Source: a virus
Virus record (IMG/VR): IMGVR_UViG_3300018080_000261
Span: 1 to 46,022 of that record
Reading direction: 5' to 3' (one strand)
DNA: 46,022 nucleotides
Part shown: positions 13,352 through 20,594 of the stretch, piece after piece
Layout: each line of letters begins with the position of its first letter
Numbering within the stretch: position 1 is the first letter of the stretch
The notes under the pieces: model-generated
What the model saw: only the letters and a program-made list of their open reading frames with translations
Database searches by the model: none
Told to the model about the DNA's origin: nothing
Program-made: the position numbers and the translations under genes

Positions 13352-13556
13352 GGTAAATGAACGAGTTTGGGATAAAAATAATGGTTGGGGTACCGTTGTA
13401 CATAAAGACTATGATACTCTTATATTTCTAATACGTTTTGATACTGGTTACATGAAAGTGTATCAGGATGGAAACGAGGACACTGAATTCTATTTGAGAA
13501 AGAAAGAAGAATGCGATGGAAATCATGATTCTATTTGGATGCCTTGGCTTTGGTAG
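13338..13556 (+). CDS. Small phage beta-fold protein, 72 aa
   Basis: The start is the ATG six bases after GGGGAGAAGAAG (MRTFEVNERVWDKN), overlapping the previous gene by 14 bp. FEVNERVWDKNNGWGTVVHKDYD followed by IRFDTGYMKVYQDG matches a small SH3-like phage family with the pattern F-x-V-x-[DE]-R-V-[WY]-D...GWGTV. Confidence 0.65.
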   Translation: MRTFEVNERVWDKNNGWGTVVHKDYDTLIFLIRFDTGYMKVYQDGNEDTEFYLRKKEECDGNHDSIWMPWLW

Positions 13557-13570
13557 AGAAAGGAAACAAA

Positions 13571-14119
13571 ATGAAAGTAATTAATTTGTTTGGGTCACCT
13601 GGAAGCGGTAAGTCTACAACAGCAGCTGGGTTGTTTTACAAAATGAAATTAGATAAGGAACAATTCGGCACAACTGAACTTGTAACCGAATTTGCAAAGC
13701 GTCTTGTATGGGCTGGTAGAGAAAAAGAATTAACTAACCAGTTATATATTACAGCAAAACAGGCACATAGACTTGAGCTGGTAAGGGATGAGGTTGATTT
13801 TGCTATAATTGACTCTCCATTAATGCTGGGCTTGTTATATACACCGGTAGATTACATCCATTTCGAGACGTATGAACCGTTAGTATTGGAATTGTTTAAC
13901 TCTTTTGAGAATATAAATATATTTCTAACAAGAGATAAACCGTATGACCCGAAAGGTCGTATGCAAACAGAAGAGCAGTCTAATGAGCTCGCTAAGAAGC
14001 TGGAAAACATGTTACGTTATTATGACATTCCAGTTGTTAAAGTACCGGGCAATGCTGATGCCCCAGACTACATTATGAAGGAAATACTGTGTTATTATGA
14101 TAAAGGTAGTAAAAGCTGA
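13571..14119 (+). CDS. P-loop NTPase / kinase-like protein, 182 aa
   Basis: Walker A GSPGSGKST (residues 8-16) follows a beta strand (MKVINLF). VDFAIIDSPL resembles a Walker B strand, and TRDKPYDPKGRMQTEEQS is a lid-like region. The layout fits the AAA_28 / small kinase group. The likely substrate is a nucleotide or nucleoside given the surrounding genes, but the sequence does not prove it. AAAGGAAACAAA precedes the chosen ATG; an upstream ATG at 13535 lies inside the previous gene. Confidence 0.75.
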   Translation: MKVINLFGSPGSGKSTTAAGLFYKMKLDKEQFGTTELVTEFAKRLVWAGREKELTNQLYITAKQAHRLELVRDEVDFAIIDSPLMLGLLYTPVDYIHFETYEPLVLELFNSFENINIFLTRDKPYDPKGRMQTEEQSNELAKKLENMLRYYDIPVVKVPGNADAPDYIMKEILCYYDKGSKS

Positions 14120-14471
14120 ACGCACATGTAGTGCCTGTCCTTCCCAATGGGACTGTTGGACGGAGGAAGGTGATTACATATACGTACGTTACCGGTGGGG
14201 ATACTTATGTATCAGCTGGGACGTGATGGGGGAGGTCATTTACGACGAACAGGTAGGCGATGGTTTTGATGGATCAATGAGTTACGACGAGTTGGTCCGT
14301 CACACGGAAGGTGTAATAGAGTGGCCAGAGTATGATGAAGACGCACCGGGCCCGTTATATCTTATTAATTTTAATACAGGTGAGAAAAAAACCATGCATT
14401 CAGTTGAGGATGTAATAAAGGTTTTGGAGGAATTAAACGATGAGGATGGAACGGACACTAGCGATGCTTAA
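14097..14471 (+). CDS. Conserved-type phage hypothetical protein, 124 aa
   Basis: ERTCSACPSQWDCWTEEGDYIYVRYRWGYLCISW is a pattern seen in small phage proteins of unknown function (CSxCPxQWD...YxRYRWG). The C-terminus is acidic. The ribosome site is weak and the gene overlaps the P-loop gene by 23 bp. Confidence 0.6.
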   Translation: MIKVVKAERTCSACPSQWDCWTEEGDYIYVRYRWGYLCISWDVMGEVIYDEQVGDGFDGSMSYDELVRHTEGVIEWPEYDEDAPGPLYLINFNTGEKKTMHSVEDVIKVLEELNDEDGTDTSDA

Positions 14472-14853
14472 GCCAGACGCTTATGAGAGGGGTTTGTTAG
14501 GAGAGGCAATTACACGTATAGAACAAGCAGGGTTTAAGATTACAGAGCTTAGGCGTATTGTCTGGACAGATAGAGCTGCAGCTAACTTCTATGGTGTACA
14601 TAAAGGTAAGGACTTTTTCAAACGAAATCTTAGGTTTATACTATCAGGACCGTGTGTTGCAATGGTGTTATTAAAAGAAAATGCTGTCGCGGACTTAAGA
14701 AAGTTAATAGGTCCTACTGATTGTAGTGTGTTTGGTACTATAAGAGGAGACCTTGGTAAGAATGACGGTATTATGCATGAGAACATTATACATGCATCAG
14801 ACAGCCCTGATAATGCTGAATGGGAAATCTACCAGATATTTGGGGGACATTAA
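14440..14853 (+). CDS. ndk: Nucleoside diphosphate kinase, 137 aa
   Basis: TLAMLKPDA at the N-terminus, GTIRGDLG near 106-113 and NIIHASDSPDNAEWEI near 120-135 with the catalytic His are diagnostic for NDP kinase, which transfers the gamma phosphate between (d)NTPs and (d)NDPs. Length is normal for the family (135-150 aa). One difference: HASDS replaces the usual HGSDS. TTTGGAGGAATTAAACG precedes ATG. Bacteriophage copies are uncommon; here it sits in a nucleotide-metabolism operon. Confidence 0.95.
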   Translation: MRMERTLAMLKPDAYERGLLGEAITRIEQAGFKITELRRIVWTDRAAANFYGVHKGKDFFKRNLRFILSGPCVAMVLLKENAVADLRKLIGPTDCSVFGTIRGDLGKNDGIMHENIIHASDSPDNAEWEIYQIFGGH

Positions 14854-14855
14854 AG

Positions 14856-15377
14856 ATGATATATGTAGATAACGATGTACAAATTAGAGCTTTAACATTT
14901 TATGCTCCATTGTTTTTAAATGAATCACCTGCTGTAGAAGACTATATACATTTAATTTATGATACCCCGGATTTTTATAATTGGGTTGTTCCTAGTTTAA
15001 CGTATATAATACATACTAATATAAATACTAATAATTTTACTACACTAGTATCTATGGATCATTTACCAGCGTCAGACGGTATGCCTTATGAAAGTATAGG
15101 GTTAGGAAATGCATTGGCTACTCAATTAGGGAAAGACTTAAGTTTTGTTAAACAAACATTAGATGGGTATGAAGTACCAGACCAGTATGTAGATAACATA
15201 GAAGGAAAAGATGTGATGCTGTTTATGGATATTATAAATCTAGGTAATAAATTAAATAGTATGATAAATACTGTAAAAAATTATGGGGCTGACATAAAAG
15301 GTATATCTAGTGTATGGATTACAGGAGAACATATACCAATATATGACATTTTTACTTTAGTAAATAAGGAGATTTAA
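14856..15377 (+). CDS. Degenerate phosphoribosyltransferase-like protein, 173 aa
   Basis: The C-terminal third (GKDVMLFMDIINLGNKLNSM at 117-136, then a Gly-Ala-Asp turn and a beta strand) has the shape of the PRPP-binding motif of type I phosphoribosyltransferases (strand, DD, TGGT-like loop, helix). However, the paired acids are reduced to MD and the loop reads NLGNK instead of TGGT. It may be an inactive or altered-specificity member. The start MIYVDND follows GGGGACATTAAAG. Confidence 0.45.
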   Translation: MIYVDNDVQIRALTFYAPLFLNESPAVEDYIHLIYDTPDFYNWVVPSLTYIIHTNINTNNFTTLVSMDHLPASDGMPYESIGLGNALATQLGKDLSFVKQTLDGYEVPDQYVDNIEGKDVMLFMDIINLGNKLNSMINTVKNYGADIKGISSVWITGEHIPIYDIFTLVNKEI

Positions 15378-15378
15378 A

Positions 15379-15570
15379 ATGGAAGATTGGAAATTAAGAT
15401 ATTTAAAGGAATGTAAGAAAAAACTTGAGGCAAGGCAACAAGTTCTACAGCTTCAGTTTAATAAGATTCATGAAGAGCTACAGGAAGCACAAATTAAAAT
15501 AGATTTACACAGGGCTGAAGTAGAAGCCAAAAAGAAAAAGACAAAACCCAAAGGAAAGAAGAAAAAATGA
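15379..15570 (+). CDS. Coiled-coil basic protein, 63 aa
   Basis: AAGGAGATTTAAA precedes ATG. Residues 5-48 form a clear heptad-patterned helix and the tail is almost pure lysine (KKKKTKPKGKKKK). A nucleic-acid contact is plausible. The stop overlaps the next ATG (ATGA). Confidence 0.6.
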   Translation: MEDWKLRYLKECKKKLEARQQVLQLQFNKIHEELQEAQIKIDLHRAEVEAKKKKTKPKGKKKK

Positions 15571-15866
15571 GTGTAAACGCTGATGGTTATGTAATTTGTG
15601 ATCGTTGTAAAGAAGTTGACGAGGAAGCCACCAAATGGGATAAGAAGAAAAGGGTCCACATTTGTGATGCTTGTGTAAAGGCTGTATTGGAACTCAGAAC
15701 AAGGAGATTTAAAAAAGATGAACCTAAAGAACATAAAAAAGAGCGCCAAGAGACTGAAGAAAAGTATACAACAAGAGACAGAGCACTCAAAGCCAAAGAC
15801 TCCCCCACGTTCGCGCCGGGAAGACGCAGGACGAATAAGGGAAATATTGGACGGCGCTTTAGGTGA
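15567..15866 (+). CDS. Zinc-finger-like basic protein, 99 aa
   Basis: CDRC (residues 11-14) and CDAC (33-36) give a C-x2-C...C-x2-C site of a small zinc ribbon. The remainder is highly basic. The last 149 bp also encode the N-terminus of the next gene in another frame, so the basic tail may be constrained by, or incidental to, that overlap. Confidence 0.55.
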   Translation: MSVNADGYVICDRCKEVDEEATKWDKKKRVHICDACVKAVLELRTRRFKKDEPKEHKKERQETEEKYTTRDRALKAKDSPTFAPGRRRTNKGNIGRRFR

Positions 15867-16092
15867 AGTTGAACAGCCGACGAGGTCCTTTCATCTCTAC
15901 CGAAGTCAGACTGATGCTTTTGACAGATGGTGGCATGAGCATAAGAAAGTGTGCGCCCAGCCTGGCCACGAAAGGGGAGCAATAGGTGGTGGAGATAAAT
16001 GGGTCTTTATGCCCACAGGTGTGGGTATGTGTGTAAAATACATATGTGGGTGTGGAGACGGTATTGATTTAACAGAGGTTGATAAATGGTAA
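15718..16092 (+). CDS. Hypothetical protein, 124 aa, with long 5' overlap
   Basis: AAGGAGATTTAAAAAAG precedes ATG and lies inside the zinc-finger gene, giving a 149-bp overlap in the +1 frame. The N-terminal 40 residues are Lys/Arg-rich. The C-terminal half is a more typical folded region with WWHEHKKVC, WVFMPTG and CVKYICGCGDG, possibly metal-binding. Function unknown. Confidence 0.55.
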   Translation: MNLKNIKKSAKRLKKSIQQETEHSKPKTPPRSRREDAGRIREILDGALGEVEQPTRSFHLYRSQTDAFDRWWHEHKKVCAQPGHERGAIGGGDKWVFMPTGVGMCVKYICGCGDGIDLTEVDKW

Positions 16093-16105
16093 AAGGAGGA
16101 AGTTA

Positions 16106-16363
16106 ATGGCAAGAACATTCATAGCATATGATGCCGCGGGCGAAGAAATTAAAAGAGACGTTTTTCACGATTTACTCTATTACCTGGAACAGAATGTATC
16201 AGGTTATGGTGATACAGAAAGAATTACCATTATGATAATGCTCCCTTCAGGTATACAATGGGATGATCTATTCCCTGAAGAGAAGAACAAGATTTTTAGG
16301 GAGATGGACCTAAATGAAAGACTTAGATTTAACGACATGCTTAAAGCCAGAATTCTTACGTAG
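16106..16363 (+). CDS. Hypothetical protein, 85 aa
   Basis: AAAGGAGGAAGTTA precedes the ATG of MARTFIAYDAAGEEIKRD; in-frame sequence upstream overlaps the previous gene and lacks a ribosome site. Mixed alpha/beta, acidic. Function unknown. Confidence 0.6.
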   Translation: MARTFIAYDAAGEEIKRDVFHDLLYYLEQNVSGYGDTERITIMIMLPSGIQWDDLFPEEKNKIFREMDLNERLRFNDMLKARILT

Positions 16364-16511
16364 GGTTAAGAACTACACTATACTCTACTTTAGTTTATTA
16401 TTTATTACTATTTTATTATTAGTTATGGCGTTAGGGGATGGAGTGATTTGGCTAAAGAGAAGATATTATAGAACAATGCGGGATTGGTTTTTCCGTATGC
16501 TTAGTATATAA
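16314..16511 (+). CDS. Membrane protein, 65 aa
   Basis: AGGGAGATGGACCTAA precedes ATG within the previous gene (50-bp overlap). One transmembrane helix (ILYFSLLFITILLLVMALG) is followed by a Trp/Arg-rich cytoplasmic segment (WLKRRYYRTMRDWFFR). Function unknown. Confidence 0.6.
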   Translation: MKDLDLTTCLKPEFLRRVKNYTILYFSLLFITILLLVMALGDGVIWLKRRYYRTMRDWFFRMLSI

Positions 16512-16522
16512 GGAGAGGAATT

Positions 16523-16834
16523 ATGGACACCCATAGAACGATGTTAGAAGACAGTATTAGGGTAGAATCCCACCAAAGTTTTCAAACTGACAGTCGAGTC
16601 TACATGACAGAAGTAAACCACACAGCTATGACCACAGCCATGCCAGAAGTTATCTTTGAACTCATTGTAAGGAAGACCGCGGAAAAGTTCGTGGAGGATA
16701 ATTACGAGAAACTCATTTCTCAGATTGATCCCAAAGAAGTCTCTGCTAAAGTCTTAGAATCATTGCTTGGACAGAAGGTACTTACATTCATAGAGGAAGC
16801 GGCACATAGTGGTCGCCAACAGAAAAAAGCGTAA
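16523..16834 (+). CDS. Hypothetical protein, 103 aa, last gene of the operon
   Basis: AAGGAGAGGAATT precedes ATG. The protein is helical and acidic to the middle, with a QQKKA end. It is followed directly by a strong terminator. Function unknown. Confidence 0.6.
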   Translation: MDTHRTMLEDSIRVESHQSFQTDSRVYMTEVNHTAMTTAMPEVIFELIVRKTAEKFVEDNYEKLISQIDPKEVSAKVLESLLGQKVLTFIEEAAHSGRQQKKA

Positions 16835-16875
16835 TACCGTTTAAAACCATAAAGAACAAACAAAAGAACTTAAAA

Positions 16876-16917
16876 AGCTCGCTTGAAAAATTATTTCAGG
16901 CGGGCTATTTTTATTTT
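16876..16917 (+). terminator. Rho-independent terminator
   Basis: A 13-bp stem (AGCTCGCTTGAAA with TTTCAGGCGGGCT, two G-U pairs) with a short loop is followed by ATTTTTATTTT. It closes the 9.9-16.8 kb operon just before the fibre operon's own promoter-like element. Confidence 0.85.
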
Positions 16918-16937
16918 AAGACCATCATTCATGGTTA

Positions 16938-16968
16938 TTAAACTAACCTTATCTTATTAGAGGGGTTA
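16938..16968 (+). promoter_or_regulatory. Late promoter-like element, copy 1
   Basis: TTAAACTAACC is followed by TTATCTTATTAGAGG. It lies between the terminator and the first fibre gene. ACCATCATTCATGGT, an inverted repeat, lies directly upstream at 16921-16935. A G-rich hairpin (AGAGGG...CCCTCT, about 16959-16979) follows and would form the 5' end of the transcript. Confidence 0.6.
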
Positions 16969-17005
16969 GAGGCCCTCTTCCATACAAAGTATAGGGGGTT
17001 TAAAA

Positions 17006-17830
17006 ATGGCTTATAAAGTTTCCGGAAGTCTTTCTGAAGATGCACGTATAATAGTAATAGATGAATCAGATTGGTCCGTTGAAAGCAACACAAACGAAAC
17101 CGCAGGGTCTTATTCTATAGAAACATTAGATATAGGAAAAAAGACCGTCCTCGCAAGAAAATCTAGTGGTGAAGGCACAATGTATGGAAACGTTGATGCT
17201 ATAAAGATTCCAGGTTATGATGAGTTTGAAGGCCCACTAGATACCACCAACACATGGGATGTATTTACCAACCCAATTGCAAGTGCCTCAGCTACAGGTG
17301 GAGAACTTTTATGTACTATCGGTCCAAATGCCACAGACCATTGTGGTGCTTGGGTTGAAACACAAGAAACTTTCCCCCGTTCTGGAACTCTTACCATTGA
17401 AGTTGAATGGAACATTCGTAATGTATCTGTTTATTATATGGATTTTTCAAGAGTTTATATACTAAATGAAAGTAACAGCTCACGTGATAGTAATTATGCC
17501 AGCCCACAAGCTAACAATGTATATTATGGTATGTCTTATGATACTTTTAGAACAAGATGTAATGGTGATGGTTTTCTACATGATTATATTGCTGCCTCTT
17601 ATGCTGTAAGTAGAGGTACTTACCATAGTTTTAAATGGGAGGTTAATTTAAGTACTGGAGCATACACAATAGATCATGGCTCTGCAGTAACAGGATATAA
17701 TAATACAATTCCAGGAGGGGCTTTGTCTGGTTTGGGTTCTAATGTAAAGGTAGGATTTGGTGTTATGGATTATAACCAAACAGGCGGGTCATGTAAGTGG
17801 AAAAATCTTTATATTACTCATGAAGTTTAA
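17006..17830 (+). CDS. Tail-fibre-like protein with N-terminal beta module and lectin-like domain, 274 aa
   Basis: Residues 1-68 (MAYKVSGSLSEDARIIVIDE...ARKSSGEGTMYGNV) are the shared beta module of this gene family. The rest is a beta-rich domain with DFSRVYI, SFKWEVNLSTGAYTID and KWKNLYITHEV, which has the look of a concanavalin/LamG-like jelly roll. It probably binds a surface polysaccharide or forms part of the fibre tip. First gene of the late fibre operon; the ribosome site (TAGGGGGTTTAAAA) is weak. Confidence 0.65.
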   Translation: MAYKVSGSLSEDARIIVIDESDWSVESNTNETAGSYSIETLDIGKKTVLARKSSGEGTMYGNVDAIKIPGYDEFEGPLDTTNTWDVFTNPIASASATGGELLCTIGPNATDHCGAWVETQETFPRSGTLTIEVEWNIRNVSVYYMDFSRVYILNESNSSRDSNYASPQANNVYYGMSYDTFRTRCNGDGFLHDYIAASYAVSRGTYHSFKWEVNLSTGAYTIDHGSAVTGYNNTIPGGALSGLGSNVKVGFGVMDYNQTGGSCKWKNLYITHEV

Positions 17831-17843
17831 GGAGGTATGAATA

Positions 17844-18587
17844 ATGGCAGTGTATAAAATAGAAGGTGCAGCGTCTAACAACGCAGACGTTCATTTAATT
17901 CAAGATGGATCTTATTTTGGGTCAAAAGCAGTTACCGCTGGAAATTATGAAGTAAGTTTTGATAGTACTACCCCTTCTGGGTTAATTGCGGTAGCTGAGA
18001 AGGCAGATGGTGAGATTCTAGGCTATGGTGGAGTGATAGCCACAACCTCTACTGGAACTGCTGATTTAACAGCTGGTGGAGGTGCTTCTATAGAATCCAT
18101 TCAAACAGGATATATTGATGTTGTAAACGGCACATCAAGTAACACAGCCACAATAAGCAGTGTAGATATGGATAAGTCAATGTTAATGTGGGGCGGTCAG
18201 TACCCACTAGGCAATTTAAATTTATTTAGATATGCTTTCTTTTATATTAGATTAACTGATGCCACTACGGTAACAGCGGTACGGCAAGGTACAGGAGCTG
18301 CTGGAACTATGAGGGTCAGATACACAGTAGTTGAATTTTCTGGTGGTATTAACTCCATTCAAAGAGGTGTGTTGGCTAACTCTCAATATAGTACTACAGC
18401 AGATGCAACTATCACTGAAGTTGATACTGATAAAGCTTTTGTAAATTTCTGTGGTTGGAATCAAAGTAATGAAAGTTATGAAAATATACCTAGTATTTGG
18501 TTAAACAGTTCAACACAAGTTAGAATGCAGATGCATAATTCAAATAATTATACACAAGGTAGTTACGAAGTTATAGAGTTTGAATAG
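17844..18587 (+). CDS. Tail-fibre-like protein, double beta-repeat type, 247 aa
   Basis: The N-terminal 75 residues are a diverged copy of the shared module (YKIEGAASNNADVHLIQDG...EKADGEILGYGGV). The rest is two repeats of about 80 residues, each opening with a SIQ(T/R)G motif and ending in a YTVVEF or YEVIEF strand. Close paralog of the next gene. AAGGAGGTATGAATA precedes ATG. Confidence 0.65.
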   Translation: MAVYKIEGAASNNADVHLIQDGSYFGSKAVTAGNYEVSFDSTTPSGLIAVAEKADGEILGYGGVIATTSTGTADLTAGGGASIESIQTGYIDVVNGTSSNTATISSVDMDKSMLMWGGQYPLGNLNLFRYAFFYIRLTDATTVTAVRQGTGAAGTMRVRYTVVEFSGGINSIQRGVLANSQYSTTADATITEVDTDKAFVNFCGWNQSNESYENIPSIWLNSSTQVRMQMHNSNNYTQGSYEVIEFE

Positions 18588-18599
18588 GAGGAATAAATA

Positions 18600-19358
18600 A
18601 TGACAGTTTATAAAATAGATGGTACAACAACTCATGATACAGACGTTCATATTATACAAGATGCTGGCTATGTAGGAAAGAAAGCTGTAAGTTCTGGTAA
18701 CTACTCAGTTAGTTTTGAGTCCACAACTCCGTCAGGTGTTTTAGCCGTAGCAGAAAAATCAGATGGCGAGGGCCTTGCTTATGGTGGTGTTATAGCTACC
18801 ACCTATACAGGAATTGCTGACATAAGTGGTGGAGGCGGTGGTTTTGTTAAAAGTATAAATCAAATCAATATAACTATGGGTGGTGGTAGTTCTTCAAACA
18901 CAGCAACTATATCAGCAGTAGATATGGATAATAGTTATATTGTATTCACAGGCTCTTCTGCGTATGAAACAAATACAACAGATCATTATCATGGTACCTT
19001 AGTTTTAACAAACAGTACCACTGTAACTGCACAAAGAGCAGGAACATCTGGCGATTTTAGAGCTACTGGTTATGTGGTAGAGCTAGAAAGTGGTATTATT
19101 AATTCAATACAAAGAGGCACCTTTGTTATGGCACAAGACGGTGGTTTTCCTGCTCAAGTAGTAGATGAGACAATTACTTCAGTAGATCTTTCAAAAACTT
19201 TTGTTACATCTTCATATAGATCTGATGGTAGTAATGGAGTTGCTCATTGGAAGACTAATTTATATTTACAGAATGCTACTACCCTTAGAGCAGTGAGAAT
19301 GAGTCAATACAAGAGCGATGCTTGTACAGTAGCATATGAAGTAGTAGAGTTCGCATAA
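18600..19358 (+). CDS. Tail-fibre-like protein, double beta-repeat type, 252 aa
   Basis: Paralog of the preceding gene over its whole length: the module (YKIDGTTTHDTDVHIIQDAG...EKSDGEGLAYGGV), then two repeats (SINQINITMGG... to VVELESG, and SIQRGTFVMAQDG... to YEVVEFA). A tandem duplication is the simple explanation. GGAGGAATAA precedes ATG. Confidence 0.65.
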   Translation: MTVYKIDGTTTHDTDVHIIQDAGYVGKKAVSSGNYSVSFESTTPSGVLAVAEKSDGEGLAYGGVIATTYTGIADISGGGGGFVKSINQINITMGGGSSSNTATISAVDMDNSYIVFTGSSAYETNTTDHYHGTLVLTNSTTVTAQRAGTSGDFRATGYVVELESGIINSIQRGTFVMAQDGGFPAQVVDETITSVDLSKTFVTSSYRSDGSNGVAHWKTNLYLQNATTLRAVRMSQYKSDACTVAYEVVEFA

Positions 19359-19376
19359 ATAAAGGAGGACAATATT

Positions 19377-19553
19377 ATGTTAATGTTTTTATTGGGCGCA
19401 GCATGCGCGAGTGTAGTTTGGTTTTTCGTATGGAGAAATAACAAGGAAAAATTTAACAAGATTTTAGGTGATTTAGATCAAAAAGTAAACGAAGTAGAGG
19501 ATAAAGATATAGGTAATGTTGTAAAAGACCTGCTCAATAAGATTAAGAGGTAA
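19377..19553 (+). CDS. 58-aa membrane protein inside the fibre operon
   Basis: AAAGGAGGACAATATT precedes ATG. Residues 1-20 (MLMFLLGAACASVVWFFVW) form a membrane anchor, followed by a charged coiled-coil-like helix (KFNKILGDLDQKVNEVEDK). It is unlike its neighbours. It might be a small holin/anchor or a fibre-assembly helper; the sequence does not decide. Confidence 0.6.
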   Translation: MLMFLLGAACASVVWFFVWRNNKEKFNKILGDLDQKVNEVEDKDIGNVVKDLLNKIKR

Positions 19554-19565
19554 GGAGGAAAAGTA

Positions 19566-20579
19566 ATGCCATACAAAATAAGTGGTACAACAGAGGCTGC
19601 CAGGATTATCGTTGTAGAAGAAAACGGGTATACTATAGAAAGCAACACTAATGAGTCGTCTGGCGCATACGAAATAGATGGTTTAGATAGTGCTAACAAA
19701 CTTGTGCTGGCCAGAAAGTCTGATGGAGAAGTATTGGTTTATGGTAATGTATCAGGAGTAGAGTATCAAGGCACTGCAGAGATTATAACTGATGGACAAG
19801 AAGGCACTTATGATACTGCTTATGTTTACTCTCCTAGACCTTTATTAGATGGATCAACTTATAAGATGTATTACACTGGTCATGATGGCTCAGCAGCACG
19901 TATTCTATATGCTACTTCTACTGATGGATTTACTTTCTCTAATCATCAAATGATTATATCCATAAATGCTGAAGGAACTTATGACACAGTGTTTACTGAT
20001 TATCCATGTGTGATATTAGACGGATCAACCTACAAAATGTGGCGTGTTGGGAACAGTGGTACAGGATATCGTATATTGTATGCTACATCAACAAACGGTA
20101 CTACTTGGACAGGACACACAATGGTTATGAATAAATCAAATATTGTAGCAGATGCATCACATGTTACACATCCATGTGTTATTAAAGACGGTTCTACTTA
20201 TAAGATGTGGTATTCTGGCATTGATGCTAGTAACGATTATGTTATCTGTTATGCTACTTCTACAAACGGTACAAGTTGGTCAAACCACGCGGTGAATGTT
20301 GCTGCTGGGTCAGAAGGAACCTATGATACTACTTGGACTATGGCCCCTTAGGTAATAAAAGAAGATTCTACTTACATCATGGTATATGCATGTTATGATG
20401 GATCTAATTTTAGAGGTATAACTTGTACTTCTTCAGATGGAGTAAATTGGTCTGGGCATACTATGTATCTTAGTGACACAAACACATTTGATCCAGTAAT
20501 AATAAGTGATGGTGCAAGCGGATATAAAAGATATTATAGAGAGGGAAGTGGTAATACTATTTATTACTACGTACCATAA
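19566..20579 (+). pseudogene. Tail-fibre-like propeller gene interrupted by an in-frame amber codon
   Basis: The frame starts MPYKISGTTEAARIIVVEE with the shared module, then five propeller repeats with the signature P-C-V-I-x-D-G-S-T-Y-K-M-W. In repeat 4 the residue before VI is replaced by TAG (20349-20351). The same frame then continues to 20579 with a normal repeat 4 and 5. In the paralog at 24131 the equivalent residue is Cys, Trp or Ala, and TGG to TAG is one change. It may be a real disruption, a switch-off mutation, a readthrough site or a sequencing error. TAG is a normal stop in many genes here, so recoding is unlikely. Confidence 0.7.
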
Positions 20580-20594
20580 GGAGGAGAAAATATA

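Noticed and set aside
19566-20579. TAG reassigned to an amino acid (alternative genetic code)
   Set aside because: Many well-supported genes here end in TAG directly before the next ribosome site, so one internal TAG is not evidence of recoding.
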